Positions 8,849 through 17,639 of a DNA stretch of 41,631 nt are shown here, piece by piece; position 1 is the first letter of the stretch; every line of letters starts with the position of its first letter. Origin of the DNA: a virus; the IMG/VR virus record IMGVR_UViG_3300017917_003029, positions 1 through 41,631 of that record; one strand, 5' to 3'. The notes under the pieces were generated by a model, which saw nothing but the letters and a program-made list of their open reading frames with translations, was not told where the DNA came from and made no database searches. Both the position numbers and the translations under genes were made by a program.

Positions 8849-9154
8849 ATGACAATAGAAAAAACAACGAGCCAACAAATAGACGAACTTCGGTTAGCTG
8901 TTCAAAATTTTAAAACTGTTTGTATAAAAGAATTTTTAAACAGTAAATTTGCTCAAGGATTTGTGGCAGGTTTACTATTTGCCGCTCTTTTATTCGCATT
9001 ACAAGAACAATTAAGGCCTATCTATTCAAATTCTGAGAGGCCCTCGCCTCCAAAAGATTCACGCGAGACTCAAGCGCATTTACAGTTTTCAACGCATCCC
9101 TTACCCATTCAGGTGCGACCCGCTTCGCTTGTATCGCATCGGGACGTGCCATAA
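8849..9154 (+). CDS. Small membrane protein at the end of the rightward operon
   Basis: 101 aa from ATG 8849, four bases after the HNH gene stop. A single strong transmembrane helix lies at about 39-53 (GFVAGLLFAALLFALQ). The C-terminal half is polar and Pro-rich and is encoded opposite the last 137 bases of the convergent lipoprotein gene (9018-9287), so one of the two overlapping ends may have drifted. It could be an inner-membrane partner in lysis, since its anchor is predicted in the inner membrane and the opposing gene encodes a lipoprotein. No family recognised. Confidence 0.5.
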   Translation: MTIEKTTSQQIDELRLAVQNFKTVCIKEFLNSKFAQGFVAGLLFAALLFALQEQLRPIYSNSERPSPPKDSRETQAHLQFSTHPLPIQVRPASLVSHRDVP

Positions 9155-9287
9155 GCCGCTTAACGTTACTTTCACTCACCTGTACGCTCGGAGATTGTAT
9201 GGTAGAGCAGCTTGTGCAAAAAATGCACATTGCAAAAAGTAAATAGGCCGAAATCGGCCTAATTAAAATTAAGTCGAACTTTCGCAT
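9018..9287 (-). CDS. Outer-membrane lipoprotein, spanin-like
   Basis: 89 aa. A hydrophobic signal sequence (ISAYLLFAMCIFCTSC) ends in a lipobox-like FCTSC, so cleavage before the second Cys would give a small lipoprotein of about 60 residues. The mature part ends in a heptad-like stretch (LKTVNALESRVNLLEARA), suggesting a coiled coil. Small lipoproteins at the end of a lysis cassette are usually outer-membrane spanins (Rz1-like), which implies a Gram-negative host. The -3 position of the lipobox is Cys rather than the usual Leu, and the partner i-spanin is not obvious. The start overlaps the preceding gene by 19 bases. Confidence 0.6.
   Translation of the reverse strand: MRKFDLILIRPISAYLLFAMCIFCTSCSTIQSPSVQVSESNVKRLMARPDAIQAKRVAPEWVRDALKTVNALESRVNLLEARASQNLNR
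9244..9261. other. GC-rich hairpin inside the lipoprotein signal-sequence codons
   Basis: TAGGCCG (9244-9250) pairs with CGGCCTA (9255-9261) around a 4-nt loop. On the minus strand the stem is followed by ATTTACTTTTTG, an imperfect U-run, so it could be a weak terminator or attenuator in front of most of the lipoprotein gene. It lies within coding sequence, so it may also be chance. Confidence 0.35.
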
Positions 9288-9571
9288 GCGTTTGGAAAAT
9301 ATTTAAATTTCCAGTCGGGGAGAAATTTTCCAGTTCGATTATAAATCCCCGTCGATAAAAAATGCCCCAGGTTTCCCTGAGCTGCTATATATTCAAATAC
9401 TTCAGCTTCCTTTGAAGATAAACGGTTATAACCTCCAAAATCAATAAAGAGTTTCCTTTCATCGCAATAAATAATACAGGCGATTTTAGGATTCTCAAGG
9501 CCTTTTGAGGAACTCCCTTTTAGCTTCCAAAGAAGCCAACAATCTTTTAAAAAATTTATGAATCTACCCAT
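9269..9571 (-). CDS. Hypothetical protein, 100 aa, lysis region
   Basis: 100 aa, not recognised. Basic amphipathic N-terminus (FINFLKDCWLLWKLKG) and a mixed alpha/beta body ending in a Trp/Phe-rich section. It overlaps the 50-aa gene before it by 16 bases and the lipoprotein gene after it by 19, so it is translated in the lysis segment of the late operon. Confidence 0.65.
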   Translation of the reverse strand: MGRFINFLKDCWLLWKLKGSSSKGLENPKIACIIYCDERKLFIDFGGYNRLSSKEAEVFEYIAAQGNLGHFLSTGIYNRTGKFLPDWKFKYFPNACESST

Positions 9572-9708
9572 TTATCGATCTCCTTATCAATTTGCGCTTT
9601 TTCCTGCTTAATTACCTCTTCCTTTCGATCAAAAAAGGTAGGAGATACTTTACCTAGGTAGGCAAATATCTCCTTAAATAAGCCTATTACAGCGTCAAGG
9701 AATGGCAT
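9556..9708 (-). CDS. Short amphipathic protein after the holin, 50 aa
   Basis: A 50-codon frame whose ATG overlaps the holin stop (TAATG) and whose end overlaps the next gene by 16 bases. The N-terminus is hydrophobic (MPFLDAVIGLFKEIFAYLG) and the second half is a charged helix rich in Lys/Glu. GAGGAAG-like purines are absent, so re-initiation after the holin stop is the likely way it is translated. Its place directly after the holin suggests a regulator or partner of lysis, but the family is not recognised. Confidence 0.65.
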   Translation of the reverse strand: MPFLDAVIGLFKEIFAYLGKVSPTFFDRKEEVIKQEKAQIDKEIDKWVDS

Positions 9709-9911
9709 TACTCTTTAGGTTGAGTTTTACCATCAATTGCTTTTACAACTGTACGACTGAGGACGTAAGTTGCAGCAACCCCAATGACTGGTAGAATCGC
9801 CTCACTTGGTATCTCCCAACCAAACGCTTTATTTAAAATTGTAACAAGGCAAGTTGCCACTGTTACCCAAAATTCGCTTGTTTTCCAGCCTTGTTTTTTA
9901 ACTAATGACAT
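9708..9911 (-). CDS. Holin
   Basis: 67 aa with two hydrophobic segments: about 14-30 (FWVTVATCLVTILNKAF) and 39-56 (AILPVIGVAATYVLSRTV), a short turn between them and a charged C-terminus. Size and topology fit a class II-type phage holin, which would form the membrane holes that release the amidase encoded at 7363. A clear AAGGAG precedes the ATG. The stop overlaps the next small gene. Confidence 0.72.
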   Translation of the reverse strand: MSLVKKQGWKTSEFWVTVATCLVTILNKAFGWEIPSEAILPVIGVAATYVLSRTVVKAIDGKTQPKE

Positions 9912-9920
9912 AGAGTCTCC

Positions 9921-10367
9921 TTATTTGTTTAGTAGTTTTAATAAAATCGGAATACCATATTGAACGAGTGCTGTTAATCCGCTTGCGATCAAGCTAGCAT
10001 AAGCAGTTAATTTGAGTAGACTAGTTTCGTTTTTTGCAACGCGGTCGCTTAACGATTTCAACTCTTTAGAAAAGTCACTATGATTTTTTTCAGATGTTTG
10101 AAACCTGATATTCAACTCTGTCATGTTCTTGTGAATATCGTCCAGTTGCTTTTTCACGTCGTCTAACTCAGATCTCGTCTCCTTTCCAAATGTTTTAAAA
10201 AATTCTTTAAATTCGCTAATCTGTTTCTCTTGGATTTCAAATTTAACAAGTAAATGTTTTTCTTGTGCTTCGAACTTAGCAAGTAATGTCGCGAGTACAA
10301 ACTCAAAAGATTGAGGATGAATTGAAGAAACATTCTCAGATTGCTTTAAAATATTATCGGTAATCAT
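9921..10367 (-). CDS. Coiled-coil protein with C-terminal membrane anchor
   Basis: 148 aa. Long coiled coil from about 30 to 110 with heptads of Leu/Ile, then a hydrophobic helix at about 118-142 (LTAYASLIASGLTALVQYGI) and a short basic end. This is the XhlA/hemolysin-like layout found next to holins, where it is thought to help membrane disruption. The start overlaps the stop of the fibre chaperone gene (ATGA). Holin-accessory role is inferred from order and topology. Confidence 0.6.
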   Translation of the reverse strand: MITDNILKQSENVSSIHPQSFEFVLATLLAKFEAQEKHLLVKFEIQEKQISEFKEFFKTFGKETRSELDDVKKQLDDIHKNMTELNIRFQTSEKNHSDFSKELKSLSDRVAKNETSLLKLTAYASLIASGLTALVQYGIPILLKLLNK

Positions 10368-10822
10368 GGTGCGGACTCAATCATTACATCGTAATACGAA
10401 TACGGTATTAAACCTCCGTTAAATGTTGTAAAATCTGGCGATTCATAATTGGTATAGCCTTCAGTGATAACATTGTTAATCCACGTTCGAACTGCCGTTG
10501 TTGCAGTTCCTGCATACGATTTTCTAAAAATATCCCCGATCATCGCGGCCATCTGCCCGAAATCTGTAGCTTCTAATTGGGTTAATATAAGTGAATAGGC
10601 ATCATTTAACCCATCTTTCCATGTTCTTGGAGGAGTTGAAGGCGGTACCCATATTCCATCCGCATAAGTCCAGTATTCCTGGACAGGGTCTATGTCGTAA
10701 TCAAATTCTATAAATGTTGCAGCATACTCAGTTGGAAAAAGAGTAAATGGATCAACATCGATAATTTCAACGACCGTGTCGTTGCCATCAATATTTTGTA
10801 ATCGTGCGTATTTAATCGTCAT
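10364..10822 (-). CDS. Tail fibre assembly-like protein
   Basis: 152 aa. The opening YARLQN...VVEIIDVD...LFP and the later EYWTYADGIWVPP follow the pattern of phage tail-fibre assembly chaperones and of fibre-associated proteins encoded directly after a fibre. It would help fold or trim the 611-aa fibre encoded just upstream (10829-12664). The C-terminal half is helical and unfamiliar. Confidence 0.55.
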   Translation of the reverse strand: MTIKYARLQNIDGNDTVVEIIDVDPFTLFPTEYAATFIEFDYDIDPVQEYWTYADGIWVPPSTPPRTWKDGLNDAYSLILTQLEATDFGQMAAMIGDIFRKSYAGTATTAVRTWINNVITEGYTNYESPDFTTFNGGLIPYSYYDVMIESAP

Positions 10823-10828
10823 AATATT

Positions 10829-12664
10829 TTAAGTTGAAATTGTAATTGAACATCTTCCAGCACCACCATTTTGGCCACCCTGACCAATAGTCGCGCCATT
10901 ACCCCCCTTCCCGTAAACAGATCCACTCCCACTTGTTCCTCCGATCCCTTGGACTGCTCCACCAGTACCACCTTGCGAACCTGAAGCGTTAACATCTCCA
11001 CCGGCTGCAGTACCTCCACTTCCCCCAGTGCCATTCGCTTGACCGCCGTTTCCACCACTCGTCACAATCCCACCTAAAGAAGACGTTCCTCCCCCTCCAC
11101 CGTTATTGTTACCGCCAGAATTTGCTCCAGCTCCAGCCGTACCAACCGTTACCGTGCAAATCGATCGCATCAATTCAAGAGTTTGCTTTTTCTTACAATA
11201 CCCGCCGCCTCCTCCTCCTCCACCCCAAGAGCCCGCCGTGTTTGTAGTTCCACCGCCTGCACCGCCGCCTTGACTTTCAATGTCGTAAAAAAGAATATTT
11301 GGAAAAGTAACAAAAGTAAAAGTACCAGCCGTTGCGAACTCATAGAGTTTACTAAATCCAGGTAAATTAAAGGATTGAACGGTTGAAAAGTTAGAACTTC
11401 CGTCGTTAGTCGCCTGCCCTACGTATCTCCAGGCATGATAAGGATGGTACCACCCTCGCCTAAAATCATATAATTGAGGCCGTTCTGGGCTAAACCGAAG
11501 TCGACCTTGATAGGTGACGTACATGTAGTACGTTGTATTTGCCGCCTCCGTAAACCCAGTCTCAAGATCGGTCGCTATATTCCAGGTTGCGAAATTAAAT
11601 GGAATTTTAATATTCGATCCGTAAACATTTACTTCAGCGTCTGGGCGGTCCGTTAAAGCGGTTGAAGTAGAACCTAATTGAACATCGAAGTTTAAATAAT
11701 CACTGTACGTTTTATAAAAATCAAACGATCGAGTTGCGATACACGCGATTGTATTGGTGACGACAAGCCCAATAGGCATTCGATTAACAGTTGAAAATGC
11801 CCCTGACCCGCTTGAATAGCGTTTCCAACGCCCTACTGATAAATCATACCAGTAATCGCCATTTAAAGGTCCAGTTGGTTGGGCATGGGAAACAATAGGG
11901 GTACGATACGAAACATCAATCGTTGAACTATTTTCTAAGAAAACCCACCCTAAATTTAAAAGGGTTAAAGTAGAGTTGTCCGCAAACGTATTTCTTACAA
12001 GCGGTGTTCCAGAAGAATTAAAAAACCACCCACGTTTACAATTTGTCAACTGAGTTGCACTTTTAATATAGGCTAAGAAGATTTCAGTGCCGTTCGAAAA
12101 CGCTGCAAATTGTCCGATACGGTTAGTAATTTCAGTTCCTGCCGTGTCAATATTTAGCGCGCCGCCTTGTTCTCCGATGTGTTTGGAGTATTCAACGGCG
12201 GTGACTCCTGGTTCATTGACAAGACATGTATTACTCGTCGATGAGGCGGCTGTTAGTCCACCAAATGTAACATCGGTATTAACAAGTACAGATTGATTAT
12301 TAATTGTACAAATGAGGTTAGTTGTAGCCCCTAAAATAGTTGCTTGAAAGGTAGTTCCATTCGCTCTTAAAAAATCCGGCTGCCCTGATTCAGAGCTTCG
12401 AATACGCCCAGAGTCAATCCGATGAGTATCCTTATCACTCTTAAAAGTATCGGCTGTAATTAAAATGCCGTCTAAGAAAATCCCAACACCAAAATAACCA
12501 TACTCCCAACGGAGATTAGGTTGTCCAATACTTCCAGCTAAATCAGTAGCAATGCCCGCAAGATTTCTAGGAACCCAATGCACTACCATAGCATCCGCAA
12601 GACTATTATGGTGTAAGGCCTGTACAACCCCTCCCACATTAACATCGATGCTACCTAGTGCCAT
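10829..12664 (-). CDS. Tail fibre with glycine-rich adhesin end
   Basis: 611 aa. Residues 1-430 are beta-rich with repeated Thr/Asn/Ser segments, typical of a phage fibre. From about residue 465 the protein becomes extremely glycine-rich (for example GGGAGGG and GSWGGGGGGGGY) over about 140 residues. Such glycine-rich domains in T-even gp38-type adhesins fold into polyglycine-II sandwiches whose loops bind the host receptor; the same is likely here. The next gene encodes a probable assembly chaperone. The Gly codons are largely GGA/GGT/GGG, which raises GC locally. Confidence 0.75.
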   Translation of the reverse strand: MALGSIDVNVGGVVQALHHNSLADAMVVHWVPRNLAGIATDLAGSIGQPNLRWEYGYFGVGIFLDGILITADTFKSDKDTHRIDSGRIRSSESGQPDFLRANGTTFQATILGATTNLICTINNQSVLVNTDVTFGGLTAASSTSNTCLVNEPGVTAVEYSKHIGEQGGALNIDTAGTEITNRIGQFAAFSNGTEIFLAYIKSATQLTNCKRGWFFNSSGTPLVRNTFADNSTLTLLNLGWVFLENSSTIDVSYRTPIVSHAQPTGPLNGDYWYDLSVGRWKRYSSGSGAFSTVNRMPIGLVVTNTIACIATRSFDFYKTYSDYLNFDVQLGSTSTALTDRPDAEVNVYGSNIKIPFNFATWNIATDLETGFTEAANTTYYMYVTYQGRLRFSPERPQLYDFRRGWYHPYHAWRYVGQATNDGSSNFSTVQSFNLPGFSKLYEFATAGTFTFVTFPNILFYDIESQGGGAGGGTTNTAGSWGGGGGGGGYCKKKQTLELMRSICTVTVGTAGAGANSGGNNNGGGGGTSSLGGIVTSGGNGGQANGTGGSGGTAAGGDVNASGSQGGTGGAVQGIGGTSGSGSVYGKGGNGATIGQGGQNGGAGRCSITIST

Positions 12665-12704
12665 ACTCTACAAATGCCTTTTAAATTAAAAAATTACAAT
12701 ATTA

Positions 12705-13940
12705 TTATTCAATAATATACTCAATTTCTGATATCCCTGTTTCTCGAAGTCGAAGTTTAGTAAGCTGGTCAGATGGATACCGATAAATACCAATGACTTT
12801 CCATGTGATATTAGGTAGTATCACAAGACCAGTGTTTACAATTGGGTAATAACAACTTTCGTAAGAATCGATCTCATAGAGCGGAATATGGTCAGATTTA
12901 GGATGTTTCGCAACTCTCTCATCGTAAGAAATTGTGACCTTGTCAAACAATTTAATATCTTTCGCAAAATCAGTTGTAAGAGTAACTTCACATTCCTGTT
13001 TGGGTTGTGCGAATGCGTTAACAATTTCCGCACCGATTTGCTGAGCCGTCTCAGTGTTTGTAATAAAATCAAGTTTTATGTCAGTATTTCTTAACATAAA
13101 CCGATCAAGATAAATTTGATGAGTCGTACGAACATCATTTACAATTGCTTGATTAAATGCCCTGTGTAGACCATAGTTGTAATTATCAAGACTATTAATA
13201 TTAGTTCTTCCTAAAAGATCTGCTTCACCGTATAACTCCCAAGGTGTATTACTATTTTCGGTTCTTGATCTGACAATAATGTTATTATTTACATCGATCG
13301 TCATCACACTATTACTGGCAAGCAGCAAATCATTTAGAGCGTCCCGCGTATTTTTAACATCAAATTTAGCCCCGTCATCTACTGGGAGGTCAAGTTCGAC
13401 ATTAATATTTAAAGGGTCATAATTTAATACACTCGTTATACGAGGTTTGTTAAGAAGTGATTTGATCGCTTCACTAAACAGCATACTTGCACCAACGGAG
13501 CCAGGAGAAACCGCGGCTTTACGCAAAATAGAGTCATTTGAAAGAACCGCAAATTCAATCTTTCCACTTCTCCAGTCTTGTTTTGTGTCTTCCTCATTAA
13601 TAAGTCCTCGAAAGACAACTGAACTAGTACCACTTGAGTCAACAAACTCAATCCGAACTTTACAACGATCTCTTGAAAATCGAAAATATTTTATACCAGC
13701 CGATGGTGCGTATTCGTGATTAAATCTACCATCAAAGTTAATCACGGTCATCTTGATCTCACTATACCCGTAGACTCCTACGAGGTAATCTCCTTTATCG
13801 ACTTGTTGCGATACCTCACTTAATCCTGTATCTTCAACAAAATCCGTAATATCAATGCCACCAAAAAGTCCATCTTCTGGTAAATAACGATCTGAATCAA
13901 AGAGAGGTGTAATGTAAACTCGATACGTGACGACTGCCAT
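12705..13940 (-). CDS. Tail tip / baseplate hub protein
   Basis: 411 aa, beta-rich, with no signal or membrane segments. It follows the distal-tail candidate and precedes the fibre, the position of the tail-associated hub (Tal/gp27-like) in siphoviruses. The N-terminus opens with TYRVYITPLFDSDRY and has the ITDFVED motif often seen in tail-tip proteins of this kind. No peptidase domain is visible. Call rests on order and composition. Confidence 0.6.
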   Translation of the reverse strand: MAVVTYRVYITPLFDSDRYLPEDGLFGGIDITDFVEDTGLSEVSQQVDKGDYLVGVYGYSEIKMTVINFDGRFNHEYAPSAGIKYFRFSRDRCKVRIEFVDSSGTSSVVFRGLINEEDTKQDWRSGKIEFAVLSNDSILRKAAVSPGSVGASMLFSEAIKSLLNKPRITSVLNYDPLNINVELDLPVDDGAKFDVKNTRDALNDLLLASNSVMTIDVNNNIIVRSRTENSNTPWELYGEADLLGRTNINSLDNYNYGLHRAFNQAIVNDVRTTHQIYLDRFMLRNTDIKLDFITNTETAQQIGAEIVNAFAQPKQECEVTLTTDFAKDIKLFDKVTISYDERVAKHPKSDHIPLYEIDSYESCYYPIVNTGLVILPNITWKVIGIYRYPSDQLTKLRLRETGISEIEYIIE

Positions 13941-14777
13941 CTATACCACCTCTTCTAACGTAAGATTTGCCCCAACACCACAAACCCATAAACTTTGGAT
14001 AAATGGCGCGCTATATGCGCTTGTCAGTTGACATTTGTAAATATCTTGAAGTCTCCAACCCCTTACAGAAAGCGAGAAGTAATTACTACCATAATGACCG
14101 CCACACGGCCAAAAAATAAAAGGAGTCTCTCGAGTGTGTAGGTTTTCTAAGAGTGTGACATCACTTTGAGAAACACTAGGAATGTACTCTGCGCTAATAG
14201 AACCGGTGTAAAATTCATAGTTTTTTTGAATAGTTTGTTTTCCTGAGATTGTTTTTGCGACTCTCGCGTTACGACTAAAAGAGTTGACAACTGTGTAAGG
14301 ATACGCAAATGTGCCTAATTCCTCAGTTGCAATAAACACAGCAATATACTTTTCTTGGTCTGCAATCTGAGTTGAAGAGTAAGAAAGTGTGATGGTTGTT
14401 ACACTTACAGGGTCAAACTCGTAATACGATGTATTCTTATCGTAAGCAGTCTCTACAATCCCACCAGCTAAAGCTGTTTCAAAACTTTTAACATTTGTAA
14501 AATCAACGGAACTGTCGTGTTTAATTGTATAGGCTTTTAGATTGTGACCAGTAAAATAAATACGATCGATTATGGTCGCCGCGGGCAATGTAATAACAAC
14601 TGTCCCAGTCGTAGAATCATTGTTTGCTCCTACTGTTTGCCACCGGATATCCTGATTTAAGGATAACATATTATTCGCAGAAATGTTCCCGTGAGTTGCA
14701 ACCGCTGTTACGCCATTTTTAAACAGCGTATAACTATCTTCCAAAAACTTAGAACCTGTGAGAGCGGAGATTGCCAT
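13941..14777 (-). CDS. Distal tail protein-like
   Basis: 278 aa, beta-rich. Residues about 45-130 look like a jelly-roll (discoidin/F5-8 type) domain (RWQTVGANNDSTTGTVVI, IIDRIYFTGHNLKAYTI), which is common in distal tail proteins. It is encoded directly after the tape measure and before the hub, the usual place for Dit. The ATG is one base after the hub-side boundary and the gene begins 13 bases from the tape-measure stop. Confidence 0.55.
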   Translation of the reverse strand: MAISALTGSKFLEDSYTLFKNGVTAVATHGNISANNMLSLNQDIRWQTVGANNDSTTGTVVITLPAATIIDRIYFTGHNLKAYTIKHDSSVDFTNVKSFETALAGGIVETAYDKNTSYYEFDPVSVTTITLSYSSTQIADQEKYIAVFIATEELGTFAYPYTVVNSFSRNARVAKTISGKQTIQKNYEFYTGSISAEYIPSVSQSDVTLLENLHTRETPFIFWPCGGHYGSNYFSLSVRGWRLQDIYKCQLTSAYSAPFIQSLWVCGVGANLTLEEVV

Positions 14778-14790
14778 ATATTACAACATT

Positions 14791-17637
14791 CTAATATTTT
14801 CTTGGATCAATTCCTAGTGTGTTATTACGAATTAATTGAGCGTTAATAAATTCAGCAATATTACCTTTCCAACTTAGTTCAAGTTTCATGTTTTCCATTG
14901 CTGAATTTCCACTTGACCCTCCAGCTGTAGGCATTCCACGACGTCTCATGACAGCTTGTTCAAATGAGGGCTGTAGTTCTCCGCTCTGAATATACGAAGC
15001 AGGTATCACCATTTCATTTTTCATGGCAAGTAGTGGGACAGAATCAATACCAGAAAGACCTCCTGTAATGAGTCCTCCTTTTGCCGCCTTTTTACCACTG
15101 CCCCCAAAAGCAGCCTTTGTGATTGCGGCAACTTTTGCGAGTCCAAATCCGTACGCCATTGCAGCCGCAATCTTTGCTCTAAATATACTGGAGGGATCGT
15201 TAGGTATAATCTGAGAAGTATAAGCCTTCATGGCCGCTTCATTAGTGCTAATTAAAGTATTGGCAATCGATGCTGCTTTCTGAATTGCAAACGCTGCTTT
15301 TGAGTTTCCAAGTTGTAAATCTTGAAGACCTTCAAAAAACTGCTTGGTTAAATCCATTTCTTTGGATTGCGTAAATTGCATCCATTGGGCAACGGCTTCA
15401 CCGTAATCATACTTCATAGCAAGCATCTTATTATGATGCTCCAGCTCATATTGACGGACGCGCAGGAGATGCGCTTGCCTCGCCTGTTCTTCAGTTTGAA
15501 ATTGTTTGTTTAGTTCCGCAAGTTGCTCTGAAAAACTTTTTGGTTTACCAGAGTCTCCACCAACGCCCGCAAAAGGATCTTTATTGTTATTTGTTGTTCC
15601 ATCGCCCTTATTCCCAAAAGGATTATTAGGATCTGTTTGAAATCCTGCCCCCTCCATCCCTGGCACTTTTGGCATTTGAGGTCCCATACCTTCAAGGCCA
15701 GAGGTTGCTTGCACACTACCACCACCCATTAAAGCTTCATTTCGACGCATGGCCGCCGCGGTTGTTTTATTGATTTCGTCAATTAGTTTAGAGTTTGTAC
15801 TTGCGATCGAACTTACAAAAGAATTGAACTCGGCTCCGACGGGAGCTAATCCCATCGCACTTCTGAACATGTTGATAACATCAATTGCTTTTTGAAAGTC
15901 TTGTGCAAGCTTTAATACGATCGCACCAACTAATACTTGGATCGATTTAAAAGCAATCGTAAAAGCATCACGCACGCTATAAGCAGCGATCACTAATTGA
16001 GTCATTGCCGTTTTAAAAACAGCGATAACAGCTTTATTGTTATTTATCGATTGTGCGAATTCGTAGACTGCTTTAATAACGGGGGCTAGAGCCCTGAGAA
16101 CTTCTCCAAAAATATCTACAAGTGCTCCCCCGATTTGTCCAACTGCACCAAAATTATTCCTTAAATAATTCGCAAAATTAGAAGATCCATCAGCTATTGT
16201 TTTAAAAACTTCAGCAATCTTGTCACCCCATAGAGCGATACTTGCGATTGCCGCAATAATTAAAGCTATCGCGATACCAACTAATAAAGGAAGTCCACCA
16301 ATAACACTTGCAACTGAACTAAATATTGAGCTGATACTCCCAACACTCTGAACGAGTCGTAAGATGCCAGAGCTTGCAGTAAATGCCACCGCGCCAAAAC
16401 CAGAAACCGCCGCGCCTGCAAGAAGTATTTGTCCAACTGCACTCTTTATTTTAGGGTCAAGATCACCAAAACCTTTTACAATTTGAGACAACTTATCGAT
16501 GAATGGAACAATGACCGGCGCAAGTTGATCTCCCAACTCGACTCGGAATGCCTGTATAGAAGCTACAAGCTGAGCGGTTTTATACGCTGTTGTGTTTTGT
16601 TTTTCAGCAAGTGCATTTTGATAGTCAATCTGCATTTGTTGGGAGTCACCCAATGCGGTATTAATGTCTATATAATCTTTTAACTGAGCACCTGTCAGAG
16701 AAACCACGGCCTTGTAGGCTTCTTCTCTTCCAAGAAGCTCCTGCAACTTCATCTTGTTACCGTCAAGAGCTTTGAAAACCAATTGGTACGTTTTTACTAA
16801 TCCATTTTGTTCAACATTGAGCGGGTTAAGTGCTTCTCGAAGATTTTTAGTCTGAGTTACACTAATACCTAATCTTTGAGCGACTTTATCAATAGGCCCA
16901 ACTAATTTAGTTTGAAATGCACCAACAGTTTGAATTGCAGCTGAAAGCTGTGTAAATGCTTCAGCGGTTGGCTTTGCGCCGTCCTTGGTAAGAGCGGTTG
17001 CCGCCGCCAGAGTTTCGTTAAACGAGAAACCAGCCGTCCTTGATATACCTGCAACTTTATTAAACTCAGAGGAAAGTTGTTCAACTGTGGTAATCCCTAA
17101 TTTTTGTGCAGTAAAAAACTTTTGTGCAATTTGTTCAGTTGTGCCAGCCTCATCTTTATACGAAGAGGTCGCTGCAATCAATCCCTTAACAGCAACCGAA
17201 GTTTCAGTTGCGCCCGCGGTCGCAAGACCAGTCGCAACTTTTAATTGTTCGATCGCGGTCTTAGAATCCGCGCCAGCTGACACAAGGTCAAACAAACCTT
17301 TGTTTAAAGTTTCTAGAGGCTGTCCAGTCTCACGAGAAATCGCAAGTACACTTTGACGCATCCCATCAACTTCAGCTCTGAATTCTTGTGCGCTCTTGCC
17401 ACTCTGAGATAGGAGAGTAGTAACATTTGAGAAAGAGCTGTCAAAATCACTAGAAGCTTTTATGGATAATCCGATCGCCCCAGAAATCGCCGCAAAAGCG
17501 ATCGCACTTCTTTTGCCAGCTTTCTCAAATTTATCCTGAATGTCTTTAGCGAAATTCTCAAGTCGAGACATTTCTTTCAGGACATTTGCGATGTCCAAGC
17601 CAGCTTTGATCATTACTGGAGCGTTAGAATCGGCCAT
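14791..17637 (-). CDS. Tail tape measure protein
   Basis: 948 aa from ATG 17637 (the longer frame starts on an in-frame upstream ATG inside the chaperone end). N-terminal coiled coil, a TP901-type region (SVAVKGLIAATSSY), hydrophobic segments around 440-480 (LLVGIAIALIIAAIASIALW) and a C-terminal GGLITGGLSG...VPLLAMKNE motif typical of tape measures. It sets tail length: at about 0.15 nm per residue the tail would be near 140 nm. The start is two bases after the stop of the frameshifted chaperone extension, as in other siphoviruses. Confidence 0.92.
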   Translation of the reverse strand: MADSNAPVMIKAGLDIANVLKEMSRLENFAKDIQDKFEKAGKRSAIAFAAISGAIGLSIKASSDFDSSFSNVTTLLSQSGKSAQEFRAEVDGMRQSVLAISRETGQPLETLNKGLFDLVSAGADSKTAIEQLKVATGLATAGATETSVAVKGLIAATSSYKDEAGTTEQIAQKFFTAQKLGITTVEQLSSEFNKVAGISRTAGFSFNETLAAATALTKDGAKPTAEAFTQLSAAIQTVGAFQTKLVGPIDKVAQRLGISVTQTKNLREALNPLNVEQNGLVKTYQLVFKALDGNKMKLQELLGREEAYKAVVSLTGAQLKDYIDINTALGDSQQMQIDYQNALAEKQNTTAYKTAQLVASIQAFRVELGDQLAPVIVPFIDKLSQIVKGFGDLDPKIKSAVGQILLAGAAVSGFGAVAFTASSGILRLVQSVGSISSIFSSVASVIGGLPLLVGIAIALIIAAIASIALWGDKIAEVFKTIADGSSNFANYLRNNFGAVGQIGGALVDIFGEVLRALAPVIKAVYEFAQSINNNKAVIAVFKTAMTQLVIAAYSVRDAFTIAFKSIQVLVGAIVLKLAQDFQKAIDVINMFRSAMGLAPVGAEFNSFVSSIASTNSKLIDEINKTTAAAMRRNEALMGGGSVQATSGLEGMGPQMPKVPGMEGAGFQTDPNNPFGNKGDGTTNNNKDPFAGVGGDSGKPKSFSEQLAELNKQFQTEEQARQAHLLRVRQYELEHHNKMLAMKYDYGEAVAQWMQFTQSKEMDLTKQFFEGLQDLQLGNSKAAFAIQKAASIANTLISTNEAAMKAYTSQIIPNDPSSIFRAKIAAAMAYGFGLAKVAAITKAAFGGSGKKAAKGGLITGGLSGIDSVPLLAMKNEMVIPASYIQSGELQPSFEQAVMRRRGMPTAGGSSGNSAMENMKLELSWKGNIAEFINAQLIRNNTLGIDPRKY

Positions 17638-17639
17638 AA

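Noticed and set aside
10829-11400. Long frames on the opposite strand of the glycine-rich fibre end
   Set aside because: They are shadows of the Gly-rich codons (low-complexity Pro/Ala translations) with no operon context.
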